This document shows positions 45,641 to 58,729 of a DNA stretch of 64,000 nt, piece by piece (positions within the stretch are counted from its first letter, which is position 1; every line of letters begins with the position of its first letter). Position numbers and translations under genes: made by a program. A model generated the notes under the pieces. The model had not been told where the DNA came from. It saw only the letters and a program-made list of their open reading frames with translations, and did no database searches. The DNA comes from Adineta ricciae (lineage: Eukaryota; Rotifera; Eurotatoria; Adinetida; Adinetidae). The stretch covers positions 222,239-286,238 of the forward strand of contig CAJNOJ010000126.1 of the NCBI GenBank assembly GCA_905250025.1. The letters are read 5' to 3'.

Positions 45641-46885
45641 GTACAATACGAGAAATCCATCAGTTTATTTAAATAATTAAGAGAAGTTCGAGTGTCTATT
45701 CGTGTGACGAGGATTACAATTCATTTCGAAGAGATTAATTTATGCATGAGATCGAATTGCCATCGAAGAATGTAACTAAAAATCGTGTTACATTTACACG
45801 ACCACAAACTATTTGCTCAATATAAGAACTAATCACATGTAAGCCAATCTCAACAATGATACAGATTATTGCTGCCAGTATCATATTTCTTTACCGATAG
45901 TAATTATACCGTCGTCAATCTGTCGTCAAGCACAACTGTAACAATACTAAACATATGTTGTACTCTATGTTCCTATCATTAGATCAGGCCAAGGAAACAT
46001 TGAATGTGTCTACAACACAATAACTCATGATTAGATAAACATATTCATCGCAACTCTTCCATTCAATCAGTTATTGTTCGATTGATGCTGTCGCAGTATA
46101 CTTCAACAAGATATTTTTGTTTCTTTCTCTCTGTCTGTTACACATTCCCATAATAGTAAAAAAAGAGGCTACTCATAAGTGTAGTAGGTGGGAGTGAATC
46201 ATATGGTGTGATTCCATTTGCTGATCGATTGCATCTATGAATAATAATGAATGGAATTTTTGTTTGCAATTTGTTTTTTTCCTTTAACTATACAAATGTA
46301 CAAGCTTCATAAAAAAAACGAACCGTCGGCAAATGAATACAAACAAACACTCATCATTGATTCCATATGAGTGAAAACAACAGATTACAAAATCAAACCA
46401 ACAAACAGAAGCAACAGAAGAAGAGAACGAAGAATAGGAGGTGCATAGCTTTTTCCTTTGTCATCGTGGCACAAAAAAAACAACCCAAATAATAAAATGC
46501 AAGAGAGAAGAGACGAAAAAAAAAGACCGGTGTAAACCAATGAAACAAAACGCTAAAACGGTATTGTATGTGATTTGTTAAATCGTACTATTTTGAAGAA
46601 AGCGCTCGAAGAGAAACAACAAAAACTTTTTCGCGCGATCACACACATACAAACGCAGATAGGACAAAAGGATGTGTATCACTGTCCTGTCGAAATACTT
46701 GAGCTAAACACAAAGAAATGAGCAGTTTTTGGTCTTGTTTCTTGAATACACACTACAGACAAACACAGAGAGAGAGAGAGAGAAGTGGAAGAAAAAAAAT
46801 ATATGTATATATTATTTACAGACAGACGAACCAAAAGTACAAACCGGGCTATGTAACGAGGAGACAAAGACAAAGAAAAATTTTG
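45641..46885. other. Spacer and 3' region of TFAP4
   Basis: AT-rich spacer with purine repeats, including a GA run near 46765-46785. No gene was seen. The right-hand part is the likely TFAP4 3' UTR. Confidence 0.4.
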
Positions 46886-48889
46886 TTAAGGTGGTGGATA
46901 ACGCAGGCTACGCTGTAGCAAATGTTCTTGCAAGAATTGGGCTACTGCTGATGGTTCACTAGATATTTGCTCATGATGGTGAACTTCTGGACTTGATATA
47001 TGTGGTAAATCTATCAAATCAAAGTTTCATGTATAAGTAGCAGATTCGCTCAAAGTAAAACTCATACCTGATCTTTGGATAATTGTATCGTCACTTTCGT
47101 TATAAGTAATTTTTCGTTTCTTTGGCGGCTTCTGGTGTAGATCAATTTCGTGCGTTGCTCCTGTCGTCAGCTGTTGTTTTTCATAGATATTTATCGTCTG
47201 TTGATAAATTGCATTTGTTCCGGATGGTGACGGTGGAGTTTTAACGTTAGCTGGTTGAAATTTTTCATGAATCATTGCTTTGAGTTGTGCAGGTAGATCC
47301 TCTTGCTGATGTCCGTCTGACGATGATGTTTGTTGAATTTGATTGATATTCGCTAGTGCATCGTCACCTTCTAAGTGTCGTATAGCTTCGACGATGGTTT
47401 GTAGATTCCGTCGAGAAACAGTGTTATTGGTATCTAGACTTTGCGCCCTGAGCTGACAACGTTCGACAATAACAATTTCATTATCGTGATTTTGATCAAC
47501 AGAATTGGTTTTATAGCAACGTTGACTAGGTTGACTTTGTTTCACAATCATATATGTCGTATCTGAAGTTGTAGTTGGAGTCGATTGTTTGACGGTTCGA
47601 TAGAATTTATCAATCGGCTAAAAGAACAGCGCATCTCAAATAGTGTTTCGATAAGGGAAAGCCAATTGAACTTACGGATGGCGACTGATCATCGTTGGGT
47701 GTTTGAACGTATTGTGCATGCCAATATGTTTGACGGTTCTTGACATCATCGAAAACATTATTGGCAATGGGTTTGGTGTCTTCATTACTTCCAAGCAACG
47801 GTATAGTTTCATCGGAATCTATAAAAGATATTTATCAATGTCATTTTGATGTAAAGGTTAGTGGATAGCTAACTGTCAACGACAGTGGTTTGTTTTTGTC
47901 TAACCGCAGAGAGGAAAAGAGAAAAAAGCGGCGTTGAATACTCGCGTACTTACCATTCGTTGATAAATGTCGTTGAGCTTGCAAAACACTTGAAGAATCG
48001 ATTTGAAAACTTTTTATCAAGATGCGAAATTGTTCATTCTGAGATTGAAGTTTTAGTTTTTCATTTTCAAGGCTCTTTATATGGTCAGCAGCTCGTTGAA
48101 GGATACATGCCTAGCAGATGAAATATTAACTCGACGAATATCAAATCTTTCGAAACATACTTTACTAAGCTTTTCACCACAGGAATGAGGAATGAGTATT
48201 TTCAGACTTTGAAAACCAGTATTGATCGATTGCATACGACGGCGTTCATTGGAATTAGCGATTTCACGGCGTACACGTTTTTCTTGTTCTAATTGAGTAT
48301 TTGGAGACATATCCGAACTAATATAATTAGAAGAAAAACAAAACTAGTACAGATATATTCAAATAAGATAAGATATGTGACTGCAATACGATCTTCTTCT
48401 CTATATTATTCATCAGTTACTCTGACAGCTTGTCTATGCAACTGTCTATCAACGTATAACATAAATTGAAGAAGTGATGACATGCAAGTGGATCTGTTTT
48501 TTTCTTTCTGTCTCTCGTTGTTCTACATATGTTGATATGCATATATTCGTAACTAAACTGAGCGACAGTCAATCAATGTATCTGAACGAAGAAGAGAACA
48601 AGCAACGTGTGTGTATGTATGTATGTGTATATACATATGAACATATACATACGCTCACACATATGTGTATCGTATTCCGATTCAGTTTAGAACGAACGAG
48701 AGGAAATTCTCTCTTGGCTATCAGCCAACCACCATTCATTTTACGCATACGCACGCGCACACATGCGGAAAGAAAGAACGAGAGTGTTCTTCTTCCTTTG
48801 TATTTTTTCTTGTTGAACACATACCTAACGTGACTAGTAGCAGGTGATGTATTTGTGGATAATCGACGTTGTAACGGTGATTCAGGCAT
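46886..48889 (-). CDS. TFAP4: bHLH transcription factor AP-4
   Basis: Six exons (48889-48825, 48317-48161, 48110-47954, 47818-47676, 47617-47068, 47010-46886) join in phase to give 398 residues. The basic helix-loop-helix is nearly identical to vertebrate AP-4: RVRREIANSNERRRMQSINT and GFQSLKILIPHSCGEKLSK, then a leucine-zipper-like helix (AADHIKSLENEKLKLQSQNE). A second AP-4 hallmark, RRNLQTIVEAIRHLEGD, lies in exon five. The rest is Gln/Ser/Thr-rich. AP-4 binds symmetric CAGCTG E-boxes as a homodimer and controls proliferation genes. The first intron is about 507 bp, much longer than neighbours, and contains TG/AC-rich low-complexity sequence. The protein is somewhat longer than the 338-residue human form. 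Confidence 0.93.
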
Positions 48890-50273
48890 TAGGTTAAGAT
48901 AATGTTATTGTTACGTTCGATTCGGTGTATTGTTATCCACAACATAGCAATGTGACATTCACTATACGCATACGTTTCGTAGTGTATATATCGTTCTATA
49001 GGATAGGATAGAAAAGAAAAAATTGTCACACATATAGATGACGAGGAACAGGAGGAAGATAAATAGTATAGGAATAGTAAGGAAGAATAGGAAAAATTCA
49101 TTGAATACGTACGTTTTGTTTTTTCGAGGAAATATTGAATTTAAAGTATCTATTTTAAGAATTAGTCGTAGTAAAAGGACGTATATAACTCGATGATAGA
49201 GACGCGAATCAACTCGATGATGTCGACGAGAGAGAGTGTGTGTGTGTGTATGTGTGTAGGGTAATAATAGAAACCAGAAAAGAGAGCGCACGAGAAGAAT
49301 AGAGAGAGAGAAAGGAATGCGAACGAACGACGACTAAGAGGAAAAAGCACAAACAGAGAAAAAAATGGTGTCTTATTTTTCATTAACGGCGAATCAGCTG
49401 CACGACACAAGACATGCATAGACACACAGCAGAAGAAGAAGAACGAAGAAACAGCTGCTCTCTCTTTCCCTATCCATCCATCGCATTTGTATGTACGTTA
49501 AGTTGTGAGGTGGCGTGTGAGCCAACCAATAGAAAAAAATCATGCGTTGGAAGAAGAGAACAATAGTTCTTCTTTTTCTCTATTCAAATCACATGATGCT
49601 CGACAACGCACGCACTTGGTTGAATGCCAATAACATTTGTTGGATTGGTTACTGCTCGTCGATGCGTCTACATTCTCTACTCTTTCCTCTTCTCGACAGC
49701 GCGAACCAACTGAGGAAAAAGAAGAAGAAAGACGTGTTTTTTCTTTCGTTCCTTAGTGTATACAACTTCTATGAATAGAAGTCATATGAGCGAGAAAAAG
49801 AATGAAAATTAACCGGGGGTAGTAACAGCAGAAAGCTGATAGTGACGATGTCGTGTCGTTTGAATGCGTTGTTATCATATACGGTGTACCGAAACATATG
49901 CAAGACAAGCCAACGAGAATAAAATCGAACACAACTAAGCGAATTATAACTCTCACGACAGGAAAGAAATTGAAGAGAAGAAATTATTTGGCGTCTTGCC
50001 AAACTGACATTTAGCCAAGAAATCTCCTTAATGAAATATTGATGACGTCATGTAGCGAAGCGTTTGACGCAAGACAAAGCTCGTCATCGATGAAGAGAAC
50101 GATAGTATTTGGCACGTAACGAGCAAATGTGTTTGGTCTGGCTCATTGCCAGGCCAAACTGAATAATGAGTTAAAAGCATATGAAATTGTCGACTTGTGT
50201 ACTATTTTGTTTGCTTCCTACTCAACAAGACAATTAACTTCGTACGTGGATAACTAGCCGTATGAAGCAAACA

Positions 50274-50307
<34 letters not shown>

Positions 50308-50948
50308 CGTGTCAACGTCACAAATCAAATCGATAAATCAAAGCGTTCGCTCTATACGCACGTAGCGAGATCAATCAATTGGTTGACATTCACTAAAAAT
50401 GTTCGTTTCTGAACAACGTAAAAGAATAAATGATAACATTTTCTAATATTATGATATAACTTGATATGATATTCCTCTGTGTACGCTCGAACATGTTTTG
50501 CTGACGTTGGCATCGTTTAAAAATCAAACTGTCCACATGTGTAGGCGCTTATGAAACAGTATATCGATACAATTACTGCGCATATCAACAATGCAAATGG
50601 TCGTTGTTTGACTTTTTTCATATTGTGATTGGCAAAAATAGTAGTCACTTGTTTGCTTACTCACAAGTAACTAATTTCGTCGTTCTCTCATCATTTTTCG
50701 TTATCTATGAGTGACAAGAAAAAGTAGTCATGTGTATGGGCACGAGTGTGTAAGTAAAGGTAAAAACGTCATAATGTTCTTGCTACACTTTAAGAGTAAT
50801 CTCGCGTATATGTCAGAGTCTTAACTAAAATATTACCAAATTCTACTGAATTCAAGTATTTCTTTTAATCATATCGCCAGGTCGTGACTGTTCATTCATT
50901 ATGTAAAATATAACTGAAAAAAAAGTAAAAATATTTCATGTGTGTGTG
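48890..50948. other. Gene-free region upstream of TFAP4
   Basis: These 2 kb carry purine tracts (49220-49330, partly GT/GA microsatellite) and an (AC)n run at 50276-50304. CA/TG- and GAA-rich frames are low-complexity artefacts. I see no gene or RNA. Confidence 0.4.
50276..50304. repeat. (AC)n microsatellite
   Basis: A 29 bp uninterrupted AC dinucleotide run. Confidence 0.95.
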
Positions 50949-51675
50949 TTAGAAGTCAGATTCGGATGAGGATTCTCTTGGTGGATTTGGCCAATTTGGT
51001 CGTGGCGATGGTGACGTTGATCGTGTTTGAGCCAATTCTCCAACTACATTCACGTCAGCGACTTTATTCTTTGAATAAACGCGAATAACAGTATAAACAT
51101 AACTCAACACATAAACCATACAAGTAACAATCATAGCTGCAGCACAGCCAATTTGTATTTTAAGCAAAGTCAATTTAATCCAATGAATATCATCACTAGT
51201 GTTCATTGTAAAACCGAAGAGGTGCATATCTTTCAGTTCACCATTGCATTGGTTCTTTGACCAGAGGCACATATGAGGATTTCGAAGAAAGGAAACATTG
51301 TAGAACACCATAATACTTGATATGGCAATTGACAGAAGGTGAACAATGCATGTAATCGTTGTGCATGAAAGCGATGTTCGGCAACAGCAGCCTAGAATAC
51401 GCACATGAAAACATTCGGACTCAACTTCCGCTATTGTCGAACTCACCAACATTAAATGTTAATATCCAAGTAGTAATATGAACAAATGACGCGATAAAAC
51501 CAATGAAAAAGAATGAATATTTTATATTGATAATCATACTCCAAAATTCTAAGCATAGAACAGCGATGGTTAATAGTATTTCCATGATAGCAACTAGAAT
51601 AATTAATAATCTTGGCCAAAACCGTTCCCATCGTAAACGTCGATGAATTCCGGAATAGCATTGCAAACACGACAT
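50949..51675 (-). CDS. Four-transmembrane protein, unclassified
   Basis: Two exons (51675-51447 and 51391-50949) give 223 residues. The start MSCLQCYSG is followed by four hydrophobic spans: LLIILVAIMEILLTIAVLCL, FFFIGFIASFVHITTWIL, TITCIVHLLSIAISSIMVF and IGCAAAMIVTCMVYVLSYVY. Between the third and fourth lies an extracellular-type loop with two Cys and a sequon. The cytosolic tail is Ser/Pro-rich (STSPSPRPNWPNPPRESS). The topology resembles MS4A or other tetraspan proteins, but the CCG motif of true tetraspanins is absent. I cannot name a family. Confidence 0.7.
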
Positions 51676-52165
51676 TGATTTGGGTCGCGACTGAGAATAT
51701 CTTTTTCTTCTATCAAAGTCCAAACTGTGAGTCAGATAATATGTTTCGCGCAGCAGTGTACAGAATAATATTGACACTGATTTGAATAATTATGATCTCT
51801 GTCAACGCATCGGAACAACAAACTGATCGTAAAATGTAGGCGCAATCGTATTTATAACAAATTACTCATTCGAAAATAACAATTTTGTTATCAACACACT
51901 TGTCATTGAAGTTCAATGAGCTTTTCCGCCATGAAAGAATCAGATATTCGCGAAGTGTTCCCATGTCACTCGAGATAAGCTTTCGCTCTTCGATAAATGC
52001 TCGACGTATAATGTGACATCCTGCCATCTATCGATGAATACTTCTGCAAGGAAAAAACAACAGACATGTAAAAGTTAAAAATGGAAACCAATGAAAACAA
52101 TCGTGTCTTGCATCAGTCTTATGTTCGAATCTGATTCAAAGCATTTTACCCAGTTTTGACCGATC
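51676..52165. other. Divergent spacer before GTF3C1
   Basis: About 0.5 kb separates two divergent starts. A polypyrimidine/AG tract (cattttacccag) ends near 52152, shortly before the GTF3C1 ATG. No other feature was seen. Confidence 0.4.
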
Positions 52166-55100
52166 ATGAATTGGAACTATTGTCGAGATATTCTTATCGA
52201 TGAATTAGCTGTCGAAGGTCTCGAAGGTTGTACATTCAATCATTTGTATACTACTGTTGAACCGTTATTATTTCCTACTGATAATCGACTTTCGAATGAG
52301 AATTATCTTCGTTCATATCTATGGAAAATTCTTTTATCGTGTTCATGCATTGAACTTTATGAATTACCTGTTAAACTTCTTCCGCCTGCATCGCCGAATA
52401 ATCTCGCTGTTGAAAATGTGGAGTTGAATCATCGCGGTTATTCTTCGTCGTATCATCAACGAAAATTGATATCCAATCGGACTGCTTATATGAACCTTGA
52501 TGATGTATCAACGCTCGATCGGATTCATCTTGTTGTCGAACAAAATGTTCGCGAATTTCGTATCATTCAAGGCCAATTCGATACCAAACAATTGTTCAGT
52601 AAATACGAATACGCTCTATTAGAATGCATCTGTAAAACCCGGTCGAAAGGTATTTCAACATCAGGAAATGATGGTCTTGCCAAAATATTCAATATTAATA
52701 GTAAATCGTTATTCTATTACCTCAAGCAATTGATTGCCTTGGACATCATTAAAAAACTCAACTTAACTCGGCAGTTGGTCGGAACATTAAAGCAGCCGAT
52801 ATTGATTCTTACCCGATACATCACTAAGAATGATTACATGAATTCAAAATATACGATTATCGACCGGTTAAGTAGTTATTTGGAACAATGTAAAAACCAT
52901 TCGTGTGAACGGAATCATCTGAAATCGTACTTATCCTTAGGAGAGAAATCGTTTCGATCATTAATGAGAAAATGCAAACGATTGAATTTAATCGAGAAGT
53001 ACAACAAGACAATGAACGAATATGAATTAAAGCGGTGTTTAAGCAATGAACAAGATTCTCCAACAGCAACAACGACAACGTTGATTTGTTTGAATAACCG
53101 GACACGTCTGCGTTCGTATACGTTTTTTCGTTTGAAATCGAATGACAATACGCAAAAAGACGACGATGAAGAAATCGCGTCATCGAGCGATGAGAATGAG
53201 CAGTCCGAAGATGAAGAAGAAGTTGAAGACGAAGCTCTGGACGATGAAGATGATTCGAATATGTTACCTCTATCCGAAGCATCAAGTCAATTAGATCAAA
53301 ACAATCTGAAACTGTACGTCGATCGACCATATCATTTTCAATACTATGAACTATTAGAACAAGTGAAAGAGATTGGATTATCCCAACGCGATTTAGCGAA
53401 CATTTGTCATTTATCATTCTACTCTGCCAGATCCGAAATCAAATCGTTGACAAAAAATATGAAGCATATCTCGTTGAAAAGTGTGCAACTGAATCAAAAA
53501 GGAAAGATCATGGAGAATCGAGTAAGCAGAAAACTTTCTCATGGATGTCAATCTAGTCATATTTATTTGAAGATCCTTTTGAAGAAGTTCATGCCATCGA
53601 CAACAGCAGCGAAATCGTCGACGGCAAATCAGAATATTCGACAGCAGATTATCTCCAAAACGCCACGTGCAAAACGAAAGAAAGATAGTGCGAAACAAAA
53701 AGATACCGAAACTACCATCAGTAAGATACACAATGTTGTGTTGTGATGCAATGGCAAAGTGATTTGTTTTAGTCGATAGTCCGTCGTCCGTCCCGCCTGC
53801 AGCATTGAATTCGCCGTCATTTATCAAATGCGAACCGGTTGATGCTGAACATTTAGACAATGAGCCATTACTCTCGCGTCTGCTTTCATCGGAAACTGTT
53901 TGGCGTCCGTCAACCCAACCTGTTCCCCAAGAATCTTCAAAGAGGAAATCGAAAACACGCGTTAATCCCGTGAAACGAATCAATATCAAACGCGAACACC
54001 GGCTAGATTTGATTCGTTCCTATATGCAAGAACATCCGATTTGTACGCTAACTGATCTACGTGCTACGATTATGTCGAGTGAACGTGAGGAAGGTCTAAC
54101 GATTCATATGGATCGTAAAACTCTCGATAAACTAGTTGATGAATTGGAAAAAGTTCATCATTTTCTTTTTCGGTTTACTGCGCGAATTAAACAATCACGA
54201 ACAATTATTTGTCTGGCTATGATCGCTCCAGACATCTCACCTGATTGTGACAAAATTCAACAGTTTAAAATCGAATTATCTCAGGATACAATCGAAATAC
54301 CGTCAACAAACAAATCAAAACCAATATCTCGTGAGCGACTATCAACAACAACCGTTACAAATCCACAGGAACCTATTTCCCAAGAGGAGAAACCAATGAA
54401 TGATGATGAATCAAAAAATACGATCGACAATCTGTTCAACAATGGATTGGAAGAAGAAAAGATTGCATTACTGAAAAAGAAATCACTTGAAAACGTCAAT
54501 GGCTTTGGAAACTGTTATGGTTATGTGTATAAATTTCAACGGTGCGCTATTTTACATAAATTCATGTTCTACTTACTCTACGGTTATGAAGGCAATCTTG
54601 AGCATGAAGATCTTGACGTAAGTTCTCGATCATTAGTTGAAAAGAAAAGAAAAGAACAAGAGTTGTATTTCTAGACAAGTTTCGATTCTGAACAATCGCT
54701 TGTTTCTACTCTACCGGAAGTTCAAACAATTCTCAACTCAATTCCCAACACTCGTCGTTATACAAATGTCAATCAAGGTGCTAATTGGAAAACGTTCGTT
54801 CCACCATTAGATACTCGCGGTCGCTCGATTCCACCTGGTTGTCTTTATCTCGATGATTTTCTTATGTGTATGCCAGTTTCGATCTTTCTCGCAATTGTCT
54901 ATGTTCCATATAAAGTTCCTGGTTTGATGGAATTGCTTTCTCACCCAACGAAACGCTATATTCTCGTTCGTGACCTTCCGGCTGAAATGCGCTATCCGCT
55001 AGTCGTTCGCCGCCATTATCTCTATCGAATAATCGAAGTTTTGAAGTATCTATCAACACTTGGTCTGATTACATTCGTCGATCGTCCGACGATTAGTCGC

Positions 55101-58100
55101 TTAGAAAAGTTGAATACATTGATTTACCTTCATCCGAAAGCGTATTTAATAAACACAATCAATCAAACTAATAATTCCAATGGACCGATCGAAAACATGT
55201 CGAATTATCCGAAACAGATGTATAATTTTACGTCGTTGACACATGCCAATCGATACTGGTTTGATTTAATTGAAATTGCACTGAACACATATCGAGTGAA
55301 GATTTTTTCACGAAAACAAGAGCGTTCACATATTGTTGAAGTACTTAAACAAGCAGCAAAACCGATTCCAATGGAAAATATCGAAGAAACCAAAATTCCA
55401 CTGGGAAAATCCAATGGTCCAGCGGGCTTCGATTATGATCTATATCTATTCTTACGTAAATCCTGGAAACTTCCATACAATAACAAACGAATACTAAAAT
55501 TACTCAATCGAGAAGCCAATCACTGTTGTATCCCTGTTTGTGAACTGCGTGTACCTATCGATGTGGCATTAAAACGTTCTTACACACGACATTTAACACA
55601 AAAACGGAAGAACAATAGTCGAAAACGCGACATGAATATGTCAACGACAAGTTTCGATAATTCATCCATACACTTAACAACAACAGCTCCATCGTCTCTT
55701 CATCGTTCGAAACGAACGATTCCGTTTGTGACGAAGCCATTACCCGGCGTCGACTACTATGGTCATTTATCACGGTATATCGTTCCGCATGATCTACTGA
55801 ATCTGTTACAATTTGTCGATCGACGAAAGAAGCTATTGTATCAATATACTCGAGAAAAAAACAAAGGCATTCTGCATCGTTTCAATGAAATTCTACAGGA
55901 TACATCGACGAAGAAAACCAAGACTCGAAAGGGAAAGAAAGGCAAAGTAAACGATGATCAAGACACAGACGAAGATTTAGAGCATGTCAATTCCACTGCT
56001 CTTCGTGTCCGATGGTCGCCGGTCGAAGAACGTGTGATATCTTTAATCAATACTGCTTTGACATTTTACCTTCCACGAAAACAAACAGAAAATTCTGATT
56101 CTTCGAAAAACTCGACAACAACTGGAAGTCGTCGTCCAGCTGCATTTCTTCCATTCAATAAGGAATTATTTCGTGCTTGTCTCGTTCGTATTCTACCTCG
56201 TTCGGCACGTTCGAAAACACCTCAAAATGTCGTGCGTAAGATCAAAAACGACATGACACAACAGACACGTTTAACTCAATTGGAACATCTTTCGGTGCTG
56301 TGCTCTACGGATACATATTTATTAACATTTCGTAATGAAGCAAAACGTTATCTCAAACAGCGATTTCGTTCTAATGAACACTTTTTTCTTTTACTTTTCG
56401 AACGAATATTCCTCAAATTCCAAAATTTCATTCGTACAGGATACTTACATTGCATCCCACAAGGTACAATTGAATATTTGCCATGCTCGAGGGAAGAACT
56501 GTTTAAGCAATACACGATCATTGGAAAGCCAACAACTGATTTCAGTTCATTGCACGAACCTGAGTAAGTTGATTCTTCTTTCCCTATTTCCTCTCGATGG
56601 ATTTCTTTTCTTTCTCGCAGAACAACAAAATCGATTTTAAGTTCAACAATAAACATGGCTACGCACAGCTCTCTTTTATCCAACGAACGTTCCGGTACGG
56701 CCAAAGCATTCATTCTTCACTACATCTTTTCTCAATATCCCGAATCCTTGCTCAACGAAGTAGTCTATCGACTAATGCACACGGATGCAGTAATTACATT
56801 AACCAAGTCGAATGATATCCAACGGAAAATTTCCAGTGAAGCATCAACATTTCTCGCTGGCCGAGCATATCATATCAATCAACGATATATCTACCGCTGG
56901 TATACTTATATGCCTGCTACGGTTCTTCACGAGACATATTCTTGGATTCAAGAGAATATCTTGTCAAAGATCGATATGAATAACGTCGATGAGCAGTTGA
57001 ATGTCGTTATTGATATTGAACAACAAAATAACGTTGCAATTGCCGCTTCGTTTGTAACGTTTTTTGATACGAATCACTTCGATATTCACTTAGCATTACC
57101 AAAAAGTCTGGACGATGAACCCGAAATGATGATGTCAAAAATGTCGAAGAATACCGACGAATCGAATACAGATGATGATGATGATGATGATGACGACGAG
57201 GAGAATGATGCTGAACAACATGAGAGAGACTTTCAACAAGTTCTGCAGAGTGCACGACGAATTAATCAAACACGTTATGAACATACTCCTAAACGAAAGC
57301 TTTCTACGGACGAAGATAAAACACCGACGAAAAAATCAAAAGTAGAAAATTACAAATCTACTCTTACCGATAATAAATATTCTCTCTCTCTCTTCTAGAC
57401 AACAACGAATGACGATAATAATACGCGTTTAAAACCATCTGGTCCCATTCGTCATCAATGTCATGAATGTCCAAAGTCGTTTCTTAATCGAACAAGTCTA
57501 GTTCGTCATTGTCACCGACAGCACGATCAACATCGACAAGTGAAATCAAATAAAACATCCTTACGTCCTGGGCTACCAACACAAAACCCTCTCGGGCGGG
57601 GCCGCCATGCCACTGACACATCATCTCTTAGTTGTTGTTCAATCAACTTCGTCCTCTCCCGTGAATTTCTTCAACAGCAATTTCAACATTTCTACGCTCA
57701 GAAAAGCCTGCATATAATTGACAAATTGATTCAACGTTTTCCCTTCTACTCAGCTGTTTATGATCAGGAACAACAGACTGATTCCGATGAAACAAATCTT
57801 TTACTTACTTCAATTCTAAGCGCTCATGAATTCGGCTTAACCTTTCATCATTTATACCAACAAGTGAAATCCACCATGACCTTCTGTGAATGTATTAAGC
57901 AATTGAATGATTATCTCGTTTGCGGAATCGTCATTGCTGCAGGAAGTCGCACACGAATATTTGTGCATCGAAAATATGCACGATCGTGGCTGATCTACTC
58001 TATTCGTTTCCGACAACACGATGATAATAATAATAACAATCTGGAAACTTTATTGACCAGTACTTTTGTTGAATCGCCATCCACATCGAAAACATTGGCA

Positions 58101-58729
58101 ACGGATATTCAAACAACGCAAGACGATCGACAAATGAAACTTTTGAATTTCTCAAATGGAGACAATCAGCTCATTTCCGATCAGTGCGAAGTAAGACATC
58201 GCTTATTGTTTGTTCTAACCCAACTTCTACATACTTCTAGCGTATTGTTTTTGTTCCTCGTCCATGGAAATCAACCGATGGCACGATAAACTATGCTGTT
58301 TTGCAACGTATGATGGAATCGCTATTACTATTCATCATTGATCATCCAGGTGTGAATCTTGAGTATCTTTACGAACATTACAAATGTGTTCTTCAACCAG
58401 TGGCGATTGATGATTGTGTTGAATTATTTCAACAGATGAATTGTTTAGAAACTGTTCGAGTATCATTGAAAAGAACAGTAGAGAAACAAATCGATCTTTA
58501 TTCAACTGAAGATTCCGATTCCGATGACGAGCACGAAGAAGAAGATTGTCAATACGATCACAACAATGATCTCGAACGTATATTCTACAAAGCAAATTAC
58601 AATCATCAGCAAACAACAATGTATTGTTTTCCAACGTATGATTGTTTAGCAAAATTCGGTGCTTCGTTTCCATCTTCACTCACTAGCCAACAACGTGGAA
58701 TCGAGCGCATGCCGTTTCCTAGTTATTAA
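52166..58729 (+). CDS. GTF3C1: TFIIIC largest subunit (TFIIIC220), with embedded C2H2 zinc finger
   Basis: Six exons (52166-53720, 53773-54617, 54675-56563, 56621-57341, 57399-58190, 58241-58729) join in phase to give 2,096 residues, matching the human 2,109. The N-terminus (LAVEGLEGCTFNHLYTTVEP) and the B-block-binding winged helix around 140-230 (YEYALLECICKTRSKGIS, LFYYLKQLIALDIIKKL) fit. So do the FGNCYGYVYKFQRCAILHKF block, LCLPLSIFI-like CMPVSIFLAIVYVPYKVPGL, and the C-terminal VPRPWKSTDGTINY and HYKCVLQPVAIDDCVELFQQ. GTF3C1 binds the B-box of tRNA promoters and recruits TFIIIB for RNA polymerase III. Unlike the human protein, it has a classical finger at C1691, C1694, H1707 and H1712 (CHECPKSFLNRTSLVRH). 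Acidic linkers are frequent. Confidence 0.92.

Noticed and set aside
46679-46962. Short frames around 46.7-46.9 kb
   Set aside because: They are driven by GA and TATA repeats in the TFAP4 3' UTR and carry no motif.
50276-50304. CRISPR-like or telomeric repeat
   Set aside because: It is a simple AC microsatellite with no spacers and no telomere-type unit.
52857-53989. Long minus-strand frames over GTF3C1
   Set aside because: They are shadows of a well-supported plus-strand gene whose exons close in phase.
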